This document shows positions 56,509 to 64,000 of a DNA stretch of 64,000 nucleotides, piece by piece. Position 1 is the first letter of the stretch. Each line of letters opens with the position of its first letter. Source of the stretch: Bacillota bacterium (GTDB lineage Bacteria > Bacillota > Sulfobacillia > JAIMAT01); assembly GCA_029961055.1 (NCBI GenBank), contig JASBVM010000039.1:1-64000 (forward strand), in the 5' to 3' direction. The notes beneath the pieces were generated by a model, which saw nothing but the letters and a program-made list of their open reading frames with translations, searched no databases and was not told the origin of the DNA. A program made the translations under genes and the position numbers.

Positions 56509-57464
56509 CGCTCTCGACCTCCGTCTCGCTCGCCGGGCGGGACGTAGCCCGCCACACGGACGGCCTGCGGGACGACCTCCACGGCGATGGCGGTGCCGGC
56601 GGGGACCTGGCCCATCAGCTCCCCGTCCAGCTGGGCCGTCACCTCCTGCTCGAAGCGGATCCGGAACGAGGCGACAGGCTCCACCAGGGTGCGCGGATCG
56701 CCCAGGTGCCTGCCCTGGACGATCCGGGCGAAGAGCGGCAGGACGCCGGCCCGGGAGAGGTCGTGGACGAGGAAGAGGTTGAGGCGGCCGTCGGCGGCGT
56801 CCGCCCCCGGCGCCGCCTTCATGCCGCCGGCCAGCCGCTCGGTGTTGACGCAGTTGCAGAGCCAGACCCGCTCGTACCTCCGCTCCTCGCCCCCCTCCAC
56901 CGAGAGCCAGGCGGTCACGGGCCGGTAGGTGACAAATCCTTTGACGACCGCGGTGTGGTAGCTGAAGCCGCCCAGGAAGGACTTGTACCAGGCGGTGTTG
57001 ACGTCGCGGACGATGGCGCCGTCGAAGCCGGCGCCGAAGGTGTTGACGCCGATGTGGCGGCCGATCCCGGGGATCTCGACGGCGATCAGGTCCACCGCCC
57101 GGGCTTCCCCCTCGCAGGCGAGCCGGACGGCCGCCTCGGGATCCGTCGGCAGCCCCAGGCCGAGGCCGAAGTCGTTGCCGGTGCCCGCGGGCAGGATGCC
57201 CAGCACCGGGAGCTCCCCGGCTGCGCGCCCGCTGGCCACCAGCCCGCGGACCGCCTCCCCCACCGTACCGTCCCCGCCCACCACCAGGAGCCTCTCGACG
57301 CCTTCCTCCGCCGCCTGGCGCGCGAGACGGGTGGCGTGGCCCGGTCCTTCCGTGAACAGGCTGCGGAGCTCGGGCACAGGGAGCCCCTCCCGCTCGAGCC
57401 GGCGCCAGGCGCGGAGCGCGTCGCCGCGGCCCGCCGCCGGGTTGACGATCGCCCAGGCCTCCAA
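56505..57464 (-). CDS. Diacylglycerol kinase-family lipid kinase
   Basis: The 319-residue protein belongs to the DagK/YegS/BmrU family that phosphorylates diacylglycerol or related lipids. Features: AWAIVNPAAGRGDALRAWRR at the start, the nucleotide site LLVVGGDGTVGEAVRGL, ILPAGTGNDFGLGLGLP, and NTFGAGFDGAIVRDV. A TTG at 57464 is taken as the start because GAGGTGG lies 5 bases upstream and family proteins begin here; a GTG three codons earlier is equally possible. It is coupled to the polymerase-type gene downstream, which suggests a lipid carrier or lipid-recycling link. Confidence 0.9.
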   Translation of the reverse strand: MEAWAIVNPAAGRGDALRAWRRLEREGLPVPELRSLFTEGPGHATRLARQAAEEGVERLLVVGGDGTVGEAVRGLVASGRAAGELPVLGILPAGTGNDFGLGLGLPTDPEAAVRLACEGEARAVDLIAVEIPGIGRHIGVNTFGAGFDGAIVRDVNTAWYKSFLGGFSYHTAVVKGFVTYRPVTAWLSVEGGEERRYERVWLCNCVNTERLAGGMKAAPGADAADGRLNLFLVHDLSRAGVLPLFARIVQGRHLGDPRTLVEPVASFRIRFEQEVTAQLDGELMGQVPAGTAIAVEVVPQAVRVAGYVPPGERDGGRER

Positions 57465-57608
57465 CCGTTCCACCTCACCACAGGGTTCGGGAGCACGACC
57501 CGGCCGGAGGCGCATGGCGCCCGTCGACACCGGCGGCTCGGCCCGGTCCCGGGCCCCTATCCTACCATCCCGGCCCGGGCGGGGGCTCCGCCGCGCACCG
57601 CAGCCGGG

Positions 57609-57833
57609 TCAGCAGCAGCGCATTCCACCTCCGTCGCCGTACTTCCTGTCGACCTCGCGCCGGAAGAACTCGGCCCGGCTCAGCTCGGGCTCCTCCCCCC
57701 GGGCCAGGTGGAACTCCAGGTAGCGGTCGTAGTCGGGGATGCCGGCGACGGCGCGGACGACCCGGACCGCCCGGCGCCAGAACTCCCCCAGTCCCCGGTG
57801 GAGCGGACTCCCGTCGACTTCCACTGCACGCAC
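57609..57833 (-). CDS. YbdD/YjiX-family small protein
   Basis: This 74-residue protein matches the YbdD/YjiX family that accompanies CstA carbon-starvation transporters. The block AGIPDYDRYLEFHLARG and the ending EFFRREVDRKYGDGGGMRCC with a C-terminal Cys pair are diagnostic. In E. coli the YjiY-type transporter works together with YjiX in pyruvate uptake. The GTG at 57833 has a GAGGGGG stretch just upstream. It follows cstA on the same strand after 87 bases that contain a large inverted repeat. Confidence 0.88.
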   Translation of the reverse strand: MRAVEVDGSPLHRGLGEFWRRAVRVVRAVAGIPDYDRYLEFHLARGEEPELSRAEFFRREVDRKYGDGGGMRCC

Positions 57834-57843
57834 CCCCCTCGGG

Positions 57844-57885
57844 CCCCCGCCGGCGAGGGGCGCTCGCGTCTCCCACCGGCGGGGG
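57844..57885 (-). other. Inverted repeat between cstA and the YbdD-type gene
   Basis: CCCCCGCCGG and CCGGCGGGGG form a 10-base stem with a 22-base loop in the gap between the two genes. It may stabilise or partly terminate the cstA transcript and so set the ratio of the two proteins. Confidence 0.4.
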
Positions 57886-57920
57886 TGACGGCCCGGTCCG
57901 CGCCGGACGGCGCTCAGCGC

Positions 57921-60128
57921 TCAGCGGCCGGCGGCCGTGCCGGGCTCGAAGGCGACCCGCGGCTCGTACGGCTCCTCGTGGAGCTCGGGCCGCTGCCTGC
58001 CGAAGAGGACGGGCAACCAGACGCGGACCGCGTCGACCAGGATGCCCGCCATGATCACCAGGAAGACGCCGGTCAGGACCGCGTCCACCCGGTCGTTGAA
58101 GATCACCTGGTGCGCCTGGGCCAGCGTCTTCGCCGGCGCCGGGATCTGCCCCGCCGCCAGCTTGGCCGCGAAGGCGTTGGCGTGCGCCCAGAAGCCGATC
58201 TTCGGGTCGGGCGAGAAGATCTTCTGGAGCGCCGCCGTCCAGGTGGTGGCGTACATGAAGAGCATCGGCACCAGCGTGACGAAGCTGTACTTCGCCTTCC
58301 CCATCTTGATGAAGACGGTGGTGACGATCACCAGCGCGACCGCGCCCAGCATCTGGTTGGCGATGCCGAAGAGCGGCCAGAGGGTGTTGATGCCGCCCAG
58401 GGGATCGGTGGCACCGGCGTAGAGGAAGTAGCCCCAGATGGCGACCGTCAGCGCCGAGGCCAGCACCGTGCCCGGATACCAGCCGACGTCACCGAACTTC
58501 GGCCAGATGCGGCCCACCAGACCCTGGAACATGAAGCGGGCGACGCGGGTGCCCGCGTCCACCGTGGTCAGGATGAAGACCGCCTCGAAGAGGATGGCGA
58601 AGTGGTACCAGAAGGCCATCACCGCCTCGCCGCCCAGGAAGCGCGAGAAGACGTGGGCCATGCCCACCGCCAGGGAGGGCGCGCCCCCCGTCCGCGAGAG
58701 GATCGTCTGCTCCCCCACCAGCTGGGCGGTGCGCTGAAGCGTGGCGGCGTCGATGGGGAAGCCCCAGGAGCTGACCGTCTGCGCCGCCTGGGCGACCGTG
58801 GTGCCGATGGCCGAGGCGGGCGAGTTGATGGCGAAGTAGAGACCCGGCGTCAGCAGCGTGGCCGCGATCATGGCCATCACGGCGACGAACGACTCGGCCA
58901 GCATGCCGGCGTAGCCGATCATGGGCGCGTCCGTCTCCCGCTCCAGCAGCTTGGGCGTGGTGCCCGAGGAGATCACCGTGTGCCAGCCCGAGAGGGCGCC
59001 GCAGGCGATGGTGATGAAGAGGAAGGGGAAGAGCCTGCCCGCGAAGACCGGCCCGGTCCCGTCGATGAAGCGGGTGACGCCGGTCATCTGGAGCTCCGGA
59101 TGGACGACGACGATGCCCACGGCGAGGAGAGCGATGGTGCCCAGCTTGAGGAAGGTGGAGAGGTAGTCGCGGGGCACCAGCAGGAACCAGACGGGCAGGA
59201 TGGAGGCGAGGAAGCCGTAGATCATGATGGCCACGGCCAGCTGCGGAGCCGTCAGCGTGAAGACGGGCGCCAGCACCGGCGAGTCCGCCACGCCGCGGCC
59301 CAGGACGAGCGCCACCAGCATCAGCGCGACGCCGATCACCGTCGCCTCGCCCACCTGGCCGGGCCGGACGAAGCGCATGTAGAGGCCCATCAGGATGGCG
59401 ATGGGGATGGTCATGGCCACCACGAAGGTCCCCCAGGGGCTCCCCTTCAGCGCGTTGACCACCACCAGCGCCAGCACCGCCAGCACGATCAGCGCCATCA
59501 GCAGCGTGCCGATCTGGGCGATCCAGCCGCCCACCGGCCCCACCTCGTCGCTGGCCATCTCGCCCAGGCTCCGCCCCTTCCGCCGCATGCTGGCGAAGAG
59601 GACGACGAAGTCCTGGACGGCGCCGGCGAGGACCGCGCCCACGACGATCCAGAGCGTCCCGGGCAGCCACCCCATCTGGGCCGCCAGCGTCGGCCCGACC
59701 AGCGGCCCCGCCCCCGCGATGGCGGCGAAGTGGTGACCGTAGAGCACCCAGCGGTTGGTGGGCACGAAGTCGCGCCCGTCGTTGTGCGCCACCGCCGGCG
59801 TGGCGCGCTCGGGGTCGAGCTCCATCACCCGGCGCGCGATCCAGAGCGCGTAGAAGCGGTAGCCGAGGGCATAGGTGCCCAGCGCCGCGACCAGGAGCCA
59901 GAGCGCGTTGACCCGCTCCCCCCGGTGGATGGCCAGCGTGGCGAAGGCGGCGGCTACGACGACGGCGACCAGGGCCCAAAGAATGAAGCCCAGGATCTTC
60001 CTTCCGGACGGACCTGCCGGGCCGGCGGAAGCATTCCGCCCGGCAGAAATCTCGGCGCGTCCGGTGCCCCGTGCCGCCGTAGCGGCGCCACCGCTCCTGG
60101 AGCCCGAATCTTCCCTCCGCTCAGCCAT
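57921..60128 (-). CDS. cstA: Carbon starvation protein CstA (peptide/pyruvate transporter)
   Basis: A 735-residue transporter with about 16-18 transmembrane helices. Family blocks: DGRDFVPTNRWVLYGHHFAAIAG, GAGPLVGPTLAAQMGWLPG, GALSGWHTVISSGTTPKLL and DAGTRVARFMFQGLVG. CstA proteins take up peptides during carbon limitation; some members import pyruvate. A Ser/Gly/Arg-rich N-terminus of about 43 residues before the first helix is longer than usual. The ATG at 60128 follows a GGAAGAAGGTGG stretch at slightly long distance; an in-frame GTG at 60167 lies too near the promoter. Two promoter-like elements stand upstream. Confidence 0.94.
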   Translation of the reverse strand: MAERREDSGSRSGGAATAARGTGRAEISAGRNASAGPAGPSGRKILGFILWALVAVVVAAAFATLAIHRGERVNALWLLVAALGTYALGYRFYALWIARRVMELDPERATPAVAHNDGRDFVPTNRWVLYGHHFAAIAGAGPLVGPTLAAQMGWLPGTLWIVVGAVLAGAVQDFVVLFASMRRKGRSLGEMASDEVGPVGGWIAQIGTLLMALIVLAVLALVVVNALKGSPWGTFVVAMTIPIAILMGLYMRFVRPGQVGEATVIGVALMLVALVLGRGVADSPVLAPVFTLTAPQLAVAIMIYGFLASILPVWFLLVPRDYLSTFLKLGTIALLAVGIVVVHPELQMTGVTRFIDGTGPVFAGRLFPFLFITIACGALSGWHTVISSGTTPKLLERETDAPMIGYAGMLAESFVAVMAMIAATLLTPGLYFAINSPASAIGTTVAQAAQTVSSWGFPIDAATLQRTAQLVGEQTILSRTGGAPSLAVGMAHVFSRFLGGEAVMAFWYHFAILFEAVFILTTVDAGTRVARFMFQGLVGRIWPKFGDVGWYPGTVLASALTVAIWGYFLYAGATDPLGGINTLWPLFGIANQMLGAVALVIVTTVFIKMGKAKYSFVTLVPMLFMYATTWTAALQKIFSPDPKIGFWAHANAFAAKLAAGQIPAPAKTLAQAHQVIFNDRVDAVLTGVFLVIMAGILVDAVRVWLPVLFGRQRPELHEEPYEPRVAFEPGTAAGR

Positions 60129-60167
60129 GAAGAATACGCCACCTTCTTCCTTGAAACTTGGATTCAC

Positions 60168-60195
60168 ATTATGAATTTCGCTGTGTGGAAGTCAA
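60168..60195 (-). promoter_or_regulatory. Sigma-A promoter for cstA
   Basis: On the minus strand TTGACT (60190-60195), a 16-base spacer and CATAAT (60168-60173) give a strong vegetative promoter, with a leader of about 35 bases to the ATG at 60128. Confidence 0.65.
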
Positions 60196-60212
60196 ACTCA
60201 CCTCCCCAAATT

Positions 60213-60241
60213 CGTATACGCCCGCAATTTATTGTTTGCAA
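60213..60241 (-). promoter_or_regulatory. Second promoter-like element upstream of cstA
   Basis: TTGCAA (60236-60241), 17 bases and TATACG (60213-60218) on the minus strand. This A+T-rich block also lies upstream of the divergent cotJ genes and could host regulators for both. A 7-base hairpin (CCGGCCC/GGGCCGG) follows at 60263-60281. Confidence 0.4.
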
Positions 60242-60350
60242 GTGCACCGTTTTTGCCGGAGACCGGCCCCCCCCGGGCCGGCCCCGGGACGAACCCCCGG
60301 CCGCGGAGGTCCATATGCTGGCTTGACCACGCCAGGAAGGAGGAAGAGCC

Positions 60351-60746
60351 GTGCTGCGAGATCCGCGACATCGCCGCGGAGACGGGCAACGAACCGCCTC
60401 CGAGCCGGCGCAGACCGGGCCCGCGACCGGCGGGTCCGCGCCGGAGGCCGCCGAGCCCGAGCCGGGCTCGGCGGGCCTCGGACCCGACCTGCCGCCTTGG
60501 CCGGGGCCGGAGGGAGGCCCCGGGATGCCGCTGCCGCCGCCCTCCGGCGAGGCGAGCTACGGCATCCCTGCCGGCATCGATCTGGCCATGGCCTTCGTCC
60601 CCATCCAGTCGGCCGCCTCGTACCGGAATCCGTACCCGTACGACGAGGCGCTCCGGCAGGGGTCGCTCTGGCCCGACCTGGTCCGGCCGTACATGGGCCG
60701 GCCCTGGCGCCGGCCGGCAGGAGGTGGCGCGGCGTGGACGAGGTGA
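60351..60746 (+). CDS. cotJA: CotJA-like spore coat protein
   Basis: The C-terminal 60 residues (about 72-131) match CotJA: DLAMAFVPIQSAASYRNPY with PYDEALRQGSLWPDLVRPYMG. CotJA helps assemble CotJC into the spore coat. The N-terminal 70 residues are Pro/Gly/Glu-rich and unlike the short Bacillus CotJA; they may be a spacer or a wrong upstream extension, since an in-frame start nearer the domain (such as the GMPLPPP region) is conceivable. The GTG at 60351 has GGAAGGAGGAAGAG upstream, which supports the long form. It overlaps cotJB by 13 bases. Confidence 0.8.
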   Translation: MLRDPRHRRGDGQRTASEPAQTGPATGGSAPEAAEPEPGSAGLGPDLPPWPGPEGGPGMPLPPPSGEASYGIPAGIDLAMAFVPIQSAASYRNPYPYDEALRQGSLWPDLVRPYMGRPWRRPAGGGAAWTR

Positions 60747-61021
60747 CCGCGGAAGGCTACAGCCCCGACGAGCTCTCGCGACGGATGCAGCAGCTCCACT
60801 TCGCGGCGCTGGAGATCAACCTCTACCTCGACACCCACCCCGACGACCGGCAGGCGCTGGAGGATTACAACCGCCTGGTCCAGGAGCTGATGCGCCTGCA
60901 CCAGGAGTGGGTGCGCCGCTACGGGCCGCTGATGAACCACGGCCAGGACCCGAGCGCCTACCCGTGGCAGTGGACGCGGACGCCCTTCCCCTATCCGCTC
61001 TGGGGCGGGCCGGACACCTGA
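60734..61021 (+). CDS. cotJB: CotJB-like spore coat protein
   Basis: The 95-residue protein has the CotJB core: LSRRMQQLHFAALEINLYLD then THPDDRQALEDYNRLVQELM and RYGPLMNHG. CotJB is needed with CotJA for deposition of CotJC in the inner coat. The GTG at 60734 is inside the end of cotJA, with AGGAGGTGG 5-7 bases upstream, so translation is coupled. The C-terminus is Trp/Pro-rich (YPWQWTRTPFPYPLW), as in other members. Confidence 0.88.
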   Translation: MDEVTAEGYSPDELSRRMQQLHFAALEINLYLDTHPDDRQALEDYNRLVQELMRLHQEWVRRYGPLMNHGQDPSAYPWQWTRTPFPYPLWGGPDT

Positions 61022-61036
61022 GGGGGCAGAGACGGC

Positions 61037-61612
61037 ATGTGGGTCTACGTCAAGCAGTTGGAGGTGCCCATCGAGATCACGCGGCCCGATCCCCGGCTGG
61101 CCAAGGTGATCATGACCCAGTTCGGGGGGCCGGACGGCGAGTTCACCGCCTCCTGGCGCTACTTCACGCAGGCCTTCGCCATGCCCACCGGGCGCGGCAA
61201 GGCCATCCTCATCGACATCGGCACCGAGGAGCTGGCTCACATGGAGATGGTGGGCACGCTGGTGCAGAAGCTGATCCAGGACGCCTCGCCCAGGGAGCTG
61301 GAGGCGGCGGGCCTGGGCGGCCACTACGCCCAGCACGGCTACGGCATGTTCCTGCAGGACGCCAACGGCATGCCCTGGACCGCCACCTACTTCCAGTCGT
61401 TCGACGACCCCGTCACCTGCATGCACGAGGACCTGGCGGCGGAGCAGAAGGCGCGCACCACCTACGAGAACCTGCTCGACCTCTCCCAGGACGAGAGGGT
61501 CTCGCGGGTGCTGGCCTTCCTGAGGCAAAGGGAGGTGACCCACTTCCAGCGCTTCGGGGAGACGCTGGACTACCTCCAGGAACGGTACTCCCGGCCGCGC
61601 ACCGTCTACTGA
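61037..61612 (+). CDS. cotJC: Manganese catalase CotJC
   Basis: A 191-residue di-manganese catalase of the spore coat. The four-helix ligand set is visible: Glu in FGGPDGEFTASWRYF, Glu and His in GTEELAHMEMVGTL, Glu in HEDLAAEQKARTTYENLL and His in REVTHFQRFGE. It would break down hydrogen peroxide. Length matches Bacillus CotJC (189). The ATG follows GGGGGCAGAGACGGC. Third gene of cotJA-cotJB-cotJC; a terminator follows at 61638. Confidence 0.94.
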   Translation: MWVYVKQLEVPIEITRPDPRLAKVIMTQFGGPDGEFTASWRYFTQAFAMPTGRGKAILIDIGTEELAHMEMVGTLVQKLIQDASPRELEAAGLGGHYAQHGYGMFLQDANGMPWTATYFQSFDDPVTCMHEDLAAEQKARTTYENLLDLSQDERVSRVLAFLRQREVTHFQRFGETLDYLQERYSRPRTVY

Positions 61613-61637
61613 CCGGAGGGTGCCCCTGGGGGATAAT

Positions 61638-61690
61638 GGCGGTGAGCCTCCGCCGGCCACGGGGCCGGGACGGCGCTCACCGCCCTTTGT
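61638..61690 (+). terminator. Terminator after the cotJ operon
   Basis: GGCGGTGAGC (61638-61647) pairs with GCTCACCGCC (61675-61684) with an internal CGGCC/GGCCG stem, followed by CTTTGT. It lies 26 bases after the cotJC stop. Confidence 0.6.
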
Positions 61691-61753
61691 CGCGGGTTCG
61701 GCGGGGCGGCGGCGCCGCCGCGATCGGGAGTTCGGAGGGCCGAGGTGAGGGGC

Positions 61754-63004
61754 ATGGTCCCGGAAGTCTTCCGCTTTCCGCCCGACTTCCTCTGGGGGGC
61801 GGCCACCAGCGGCCACCAGGTGGAGGGCGGGAACCGGCTGAGCGACTGGTGGCTCTGGGAGCAGGTTCCGGGTCACGTCGCCGGCGGTGACCGCTCCGGC
61901 AGGGCGGCCGACCACTACCACCGCTTCCGCGAGGACATCGGGCTGCTGGCCGACCTGGGGCTGAACGCCTACCGGTTCGGCGTCGAGTGGGCGCGGGTCG
62001 AGCCCTTCCCGGGCGAGTACGACCGGCGGGAGCTCGACCACTACGCGGAGATGGTGGAGGCCTGCCGGGAACGCGGCGTGACGCCGATGGTCACGCTCTA
62101 CCACTTCACGCTGCCCAGCTGGCTGGCCAGCCGCGGCGGCTGGCTCTGGCCCGGGGCGCCGCGCCGCTTCGCCGCCTACGTGGAGCGGGTGGTGCGGGCG
62201 CTCTCGCCGCTCGGGGTGGAGTGGTGGGTGACGGTCAACGAGCCGATGGTGCTGGTGGTGCAGGGCTTCCTCACCGGGGTCTGGCCGCCCCAGCTCCGGT
62301 CGCCGCGCGCGGCGATGCGGGCGCACGCAGCGCTGGTCCAGGCCCACCACCTGGCCTACGAGACGATCCACGCCCTGGCCGAGGGCCGTCCCAAGGCGGG
62401 CGTGGCGCAGAACATGATCGACTTCGTCCCGCTGGATGCGGGGAGCCCCGCCGACCGCCGGGCCGCGGCGCTGCACTGGCGCGTCTACAACCTCGGCTTC
62501 CTGCGGCGGATCCGCGAGCAGCAGGACTTCGTGGGGCTGAACTACTACTCGCGCAGCTGGAGCCGCTGGAGCTGGCGCCTGGACGGGCTGCTCACCCCCC
62601 TGGGCTCGCTGCCCGGGCAGCGGACCACGCAGATGGGCTGGGTCTGGGCGCCCGACGGCCTGGGCCGGACGCTGGAGGCGGCCGCCTCCTTCGGGCGTCC
62701 GGTGGTGGTGACCGAGAACGGGATCGCCACGCTGGACGACCGCGAGCGGGTCCGCTGGATCCGCCTCCACCTGGAGCAGGTGGCGGCGGCGCTCCAGCGG
62801 GGGATCGACGTGCGCGGCTACTTCCACTGGGCGCTGCTGGACAACTTCGAGTGGGCGGAAGGCTTCCGGCCCCGCTTCGGGCTGATCGGGGTGGACTACG
62901 AGAGCCAGGCGCGGGAGGTGCGGCCCAGCGCCCGCTACTACGGGGAGATCGCGCGTTCCGGTTCCCTCCTGCCGCTGCCGGCGGAGGCGAGCGAGGAGGG
63001 CTGA
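61754..63004 (+). CDS. GH1 beta-glycosidase
   Basis: The 416-residue protein is a glycoside hydrolase family 1 beta-glucosidase or beta-galactosidase. Acid/base Glu is in WWVTVNEPMVL and nucleophile Glu in VVVTENGIAT. Other family blocks are FLWGAATSGHQVEG, YRFGVEWARVEPFPGEYD, VTLYHFTLPSWL and YFHWALLDNFEWAEGF. It is somewhat shorter than the usual 440-460. It lacks a signal peptide, so it is cytoplasmic and acts on imported sugars. The ATG at 61754 follows GAGGTGAGG. No sugar transporter is nearby. Confidence 0.94.
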   Translation: MVPEVFRFPPDFLWGAATSGHQVEGGNRLSDWWLWEQVPGHVAGGDRSGRAADHYHRFREDIGLLADLGLNAYRFGVEWARVEPFPGEYDRRELDHYAEMVEACRERGVTPMVTLYHFTLPSWLASRGGWLWPGAPRRFAAYVERVVRALSPLGVEWWVTVNEPMVLVVQGFLTGVWPPQLRSPRAAMRAHAALVQAHHLAYETIHALAEGRPKAGVAQNMIDFVPLDAGSPADRRAAALHWRVYNLGFLRRIREQQDFVGLNYYSRSWSRWSWRLDGLLTPLGSLPGQRTTQMGWVWAPDGLGRTLEAAASFGRPVVVTENGIATLDDRERVRWIRLHLEQVAAALQRGIDVRGYFHWALLDNFEWAEGFRPRFGLIGVDYESQAREVRPSARYYGEIARSGSLLPLPAEASEEG

Positions 63005-63007
63005 GCC

Positions 63008-64000
63008 GTGGCCCGCGTCATCCTTCGCGACGGGACGGTGGCCGAGCTCCGACCCATCCGCCACGATGAGGAGGAGCGGGCGCGGCTGCGCGAGCTCTTC
63101 CGCGGCGCCTCGCCCGACAGCCTTTACTTCCGCTTCTTCCACGCCGTCCGCGAGGTGAACGAGAAGGAGCTGGAGCGGCTCCTGGAGAGCGACGGGCGCC
63201 GCGCCCTGACGCTCGTCTGCGAGGCGGGGGAGCGCTTCCTGGCGGTGGGCAACTTCGTCCGCACGGCCGAGCCCGACGTGGCGGAGGTGGCCTTCCTGGT
63301 CGACGACCGCTACCAGGGGCGGGGCCTGGGCACGCTGCTCCTGGAACACCTGGCCCAGGCGGCCTGGCGGGCGGGCTACAAGCGCTTCGAGGCGGTGGTG
63401 CTGCCGGCCAACCGGAAGATGATCCAGGTGCTTCACGACTCCGGCTACGAGACGACGGAGCGCTGGGAGGGCGGGGCGGTGCGCATGGTCCTCCCGCTGG
63501 GCGAGACGGAGCGCAGCCGGGCCCTCCAGGAGACGCGGGAGAAGCTGGCCACCGCCGCCTCGCTCCAGCCTTTCTTCCGCCCCGCCACCGTGGCGGTGAT
63601 CGGCGCCTCGCGCGACCCGAGGCGGCTGGGCCACCTTCTCTTCCGCCACCTGGTGGAGGGCGGCTTCCAGGGCGTCGTCTACCCCGTCAACCCGGCGGCC
63701 CGTTCGGTCGCCGCCGTCCGCGCCTACCCCAGTGTCCGCGAGCTGCCGGAGCCGGTCGACCTGGCGGTGGTGGTGGTGCCGGCGCGCGAGGTGCTCCAGG
63801 TGGTCGACGACTGCATCGAGGCCCGGGTCCGGGCGGTGCTGATCACCTCCGCCGGCTTCGCCGAGACGGGCCCGGAGGGCGAGGCGCTCCAGCAGGAGGT
63901 GGTCCGCCGCCTCCGCGCCGCAGGCATCCGCCTGGTGGGGCCCAACTGCCTGGGCATCATCAACACGGCCGGGGAGCTCCGCCTCAACGCCAGCTTCGCG
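63008..64000 (+). CDS. GNAT acetyltransferase-ADP-forming acyl-CoA synthetase fusion, partial at right edge
   Basis: The frame is open from the GTG at 63008 to the end of the window (331 residues visible). Residues about 1-165 are a GNAT domain (ELRPIRHDEEERARLRELF, AFLVDDRYQGRGLGTLLLEH with the acetyl-CoA loop, ANRKMIQVLHDSGY). Residues about 185-331 begin a CoA-binding domain of ADP-forming acyl-CoA synthetases (PATVAVIGASRDPRRLGHLL, PVDLAVVVVPAREV, LVGPNCLGIINTAG). Such proteins are lysine acetyltransferases (Pat type) that modify acyl-CoA synthetases and other enzymes. Here the GNAT part comes first; in E. coli Pat it comes last. GGAGGG lies 8 bases before the GTG, and the gene starts 3 bases after the GH1 stop. 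Confidence 0.9.
   Translation, partial: MARVILRDGTVAELRPIRHDEEERARLRELFRGASPDSLYFRFFHAVREVNEKELERLLESDGRRALTLVCEAGERFLAVGNFVRTAEPDVAEVAFLVDDRYQGRGLGTLLLEHLAQAAWRAGYKRFEAVVLPANRKMIQVLHDSGYETTERWEGGAVRMVLPLGETERSRALQETREKLATAASLQPFFRPATVAVIGASRDPRRLGHLLFRHLVEGGFQGVVYPVNPAARSVAAVRAYPSVRELPEPVDLAVVVVPAREVLQVVDDCIEARVRAVLITSAGFAETGPEGEALQQEVVRRLRAAGIRLVGPNCLGIINTAGELRLNASFA

Noticed and set aside
53492-56557. A 1,021-codon minus-strand frame overlapping the TPR membrane protein in another frame.
   Set aside because: Almost entirely Gly/Ala/Pro/Arg; the other frame encodes coherent transmembrane helices and TPRs.
56706-60326. A 1,200-codon plus-strand frame opposite the lipid kinase and cstA.
   Set aside because: Composition (Asp/His/Arg/Gly-rich) and exact opposition to conserved membrane-protein codons mark it as a shadow.

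Overview
The window is about 70-75% G+C by eye, gene-dense, and looks like the chromosome of a spore-forming, high-G+C member of the Bacillota, of the kind represented by Thermaerobacter, Symbiobacterium or Limnochorda. That placement is inference. It rests on spore genes (sleB-ypeB, cotJA-cotJB-cotJC, an AbrB/SpoVT regulator), the Bacillus-type hemE-hemH-hemY order, AGGAGG-type ribosome binding sites, SHOCT proteins and an SLH-anchored surface protein, all in very G+C-rich DNA. I found no rRNA, tRNA, CRISPR array, insertion sequence or prophage.

Layout. 0-6.6 kb: a degenerate BadF/NAGK-type protein running off the left edge, an unknown protein, bioY, a SufT/MIP18 protein, uvrC and fhs. 6.8-8.5 kb: a small secreted/SHOCT cluster and a decayed ABC-F gene. 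8.5-13.3 kb: response regulator, histidine kinase and uvrA. 13.4-20.7 kb: Rieske protein, glycosyltransferase, nicotinamidase-like hydrolase, a HAD-prephenate dehydratase-ACT fusion, an AbrB regulator with a zinc ribbon, tatA, a translationally coupled creatininase/TIM-barrel pair and dCMP deaminase. 20.8-28.4 kb: a CAP-SLH surface protein, hemEHY and two alpha/beta hydrolases.

28.35-38.5 kb is the most coherent functional block, a tungsten (or molybdenum) module. It holds an orphan TOBE protein, MoaD, an aldehyde:ferredoxin oxidoreductase, a standard MoeA, a MoeA fused to a binding-protein domain, the TupABC transporter, and a regulator that joins a ModE-type helix-turn-helix to a TupA-like domain. 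Import, cofactor insertion, sensing and the end-user enzyme thus sit together. Three separate proteins carry related anion-binding domains.

38.5-64 kb: an MBL-fold hydrolase, lgt, uvrB, a YkoP-like protein, a K+-independent H+-pyrophosphatase, an adenosine-specific kinase, sleB-ypeB, an MFS transporter, murJ, an XRE-TPR regulator, an HNH nuclease, a polymerase/ligase-type membrane protein with TPRs, a lipid kinase, the cstA-ybdD peptide uptake pair, the cotJ operon, a GH1 glycosidase, and a GNAT/ADP-forming acyl-CoA synthetase fusion that runs off the right edge.

Start codons are often GTG or TTG, and two genes appear to start at CTG. Very long open frames opposite real genes are a by-product of base composition and are left out.
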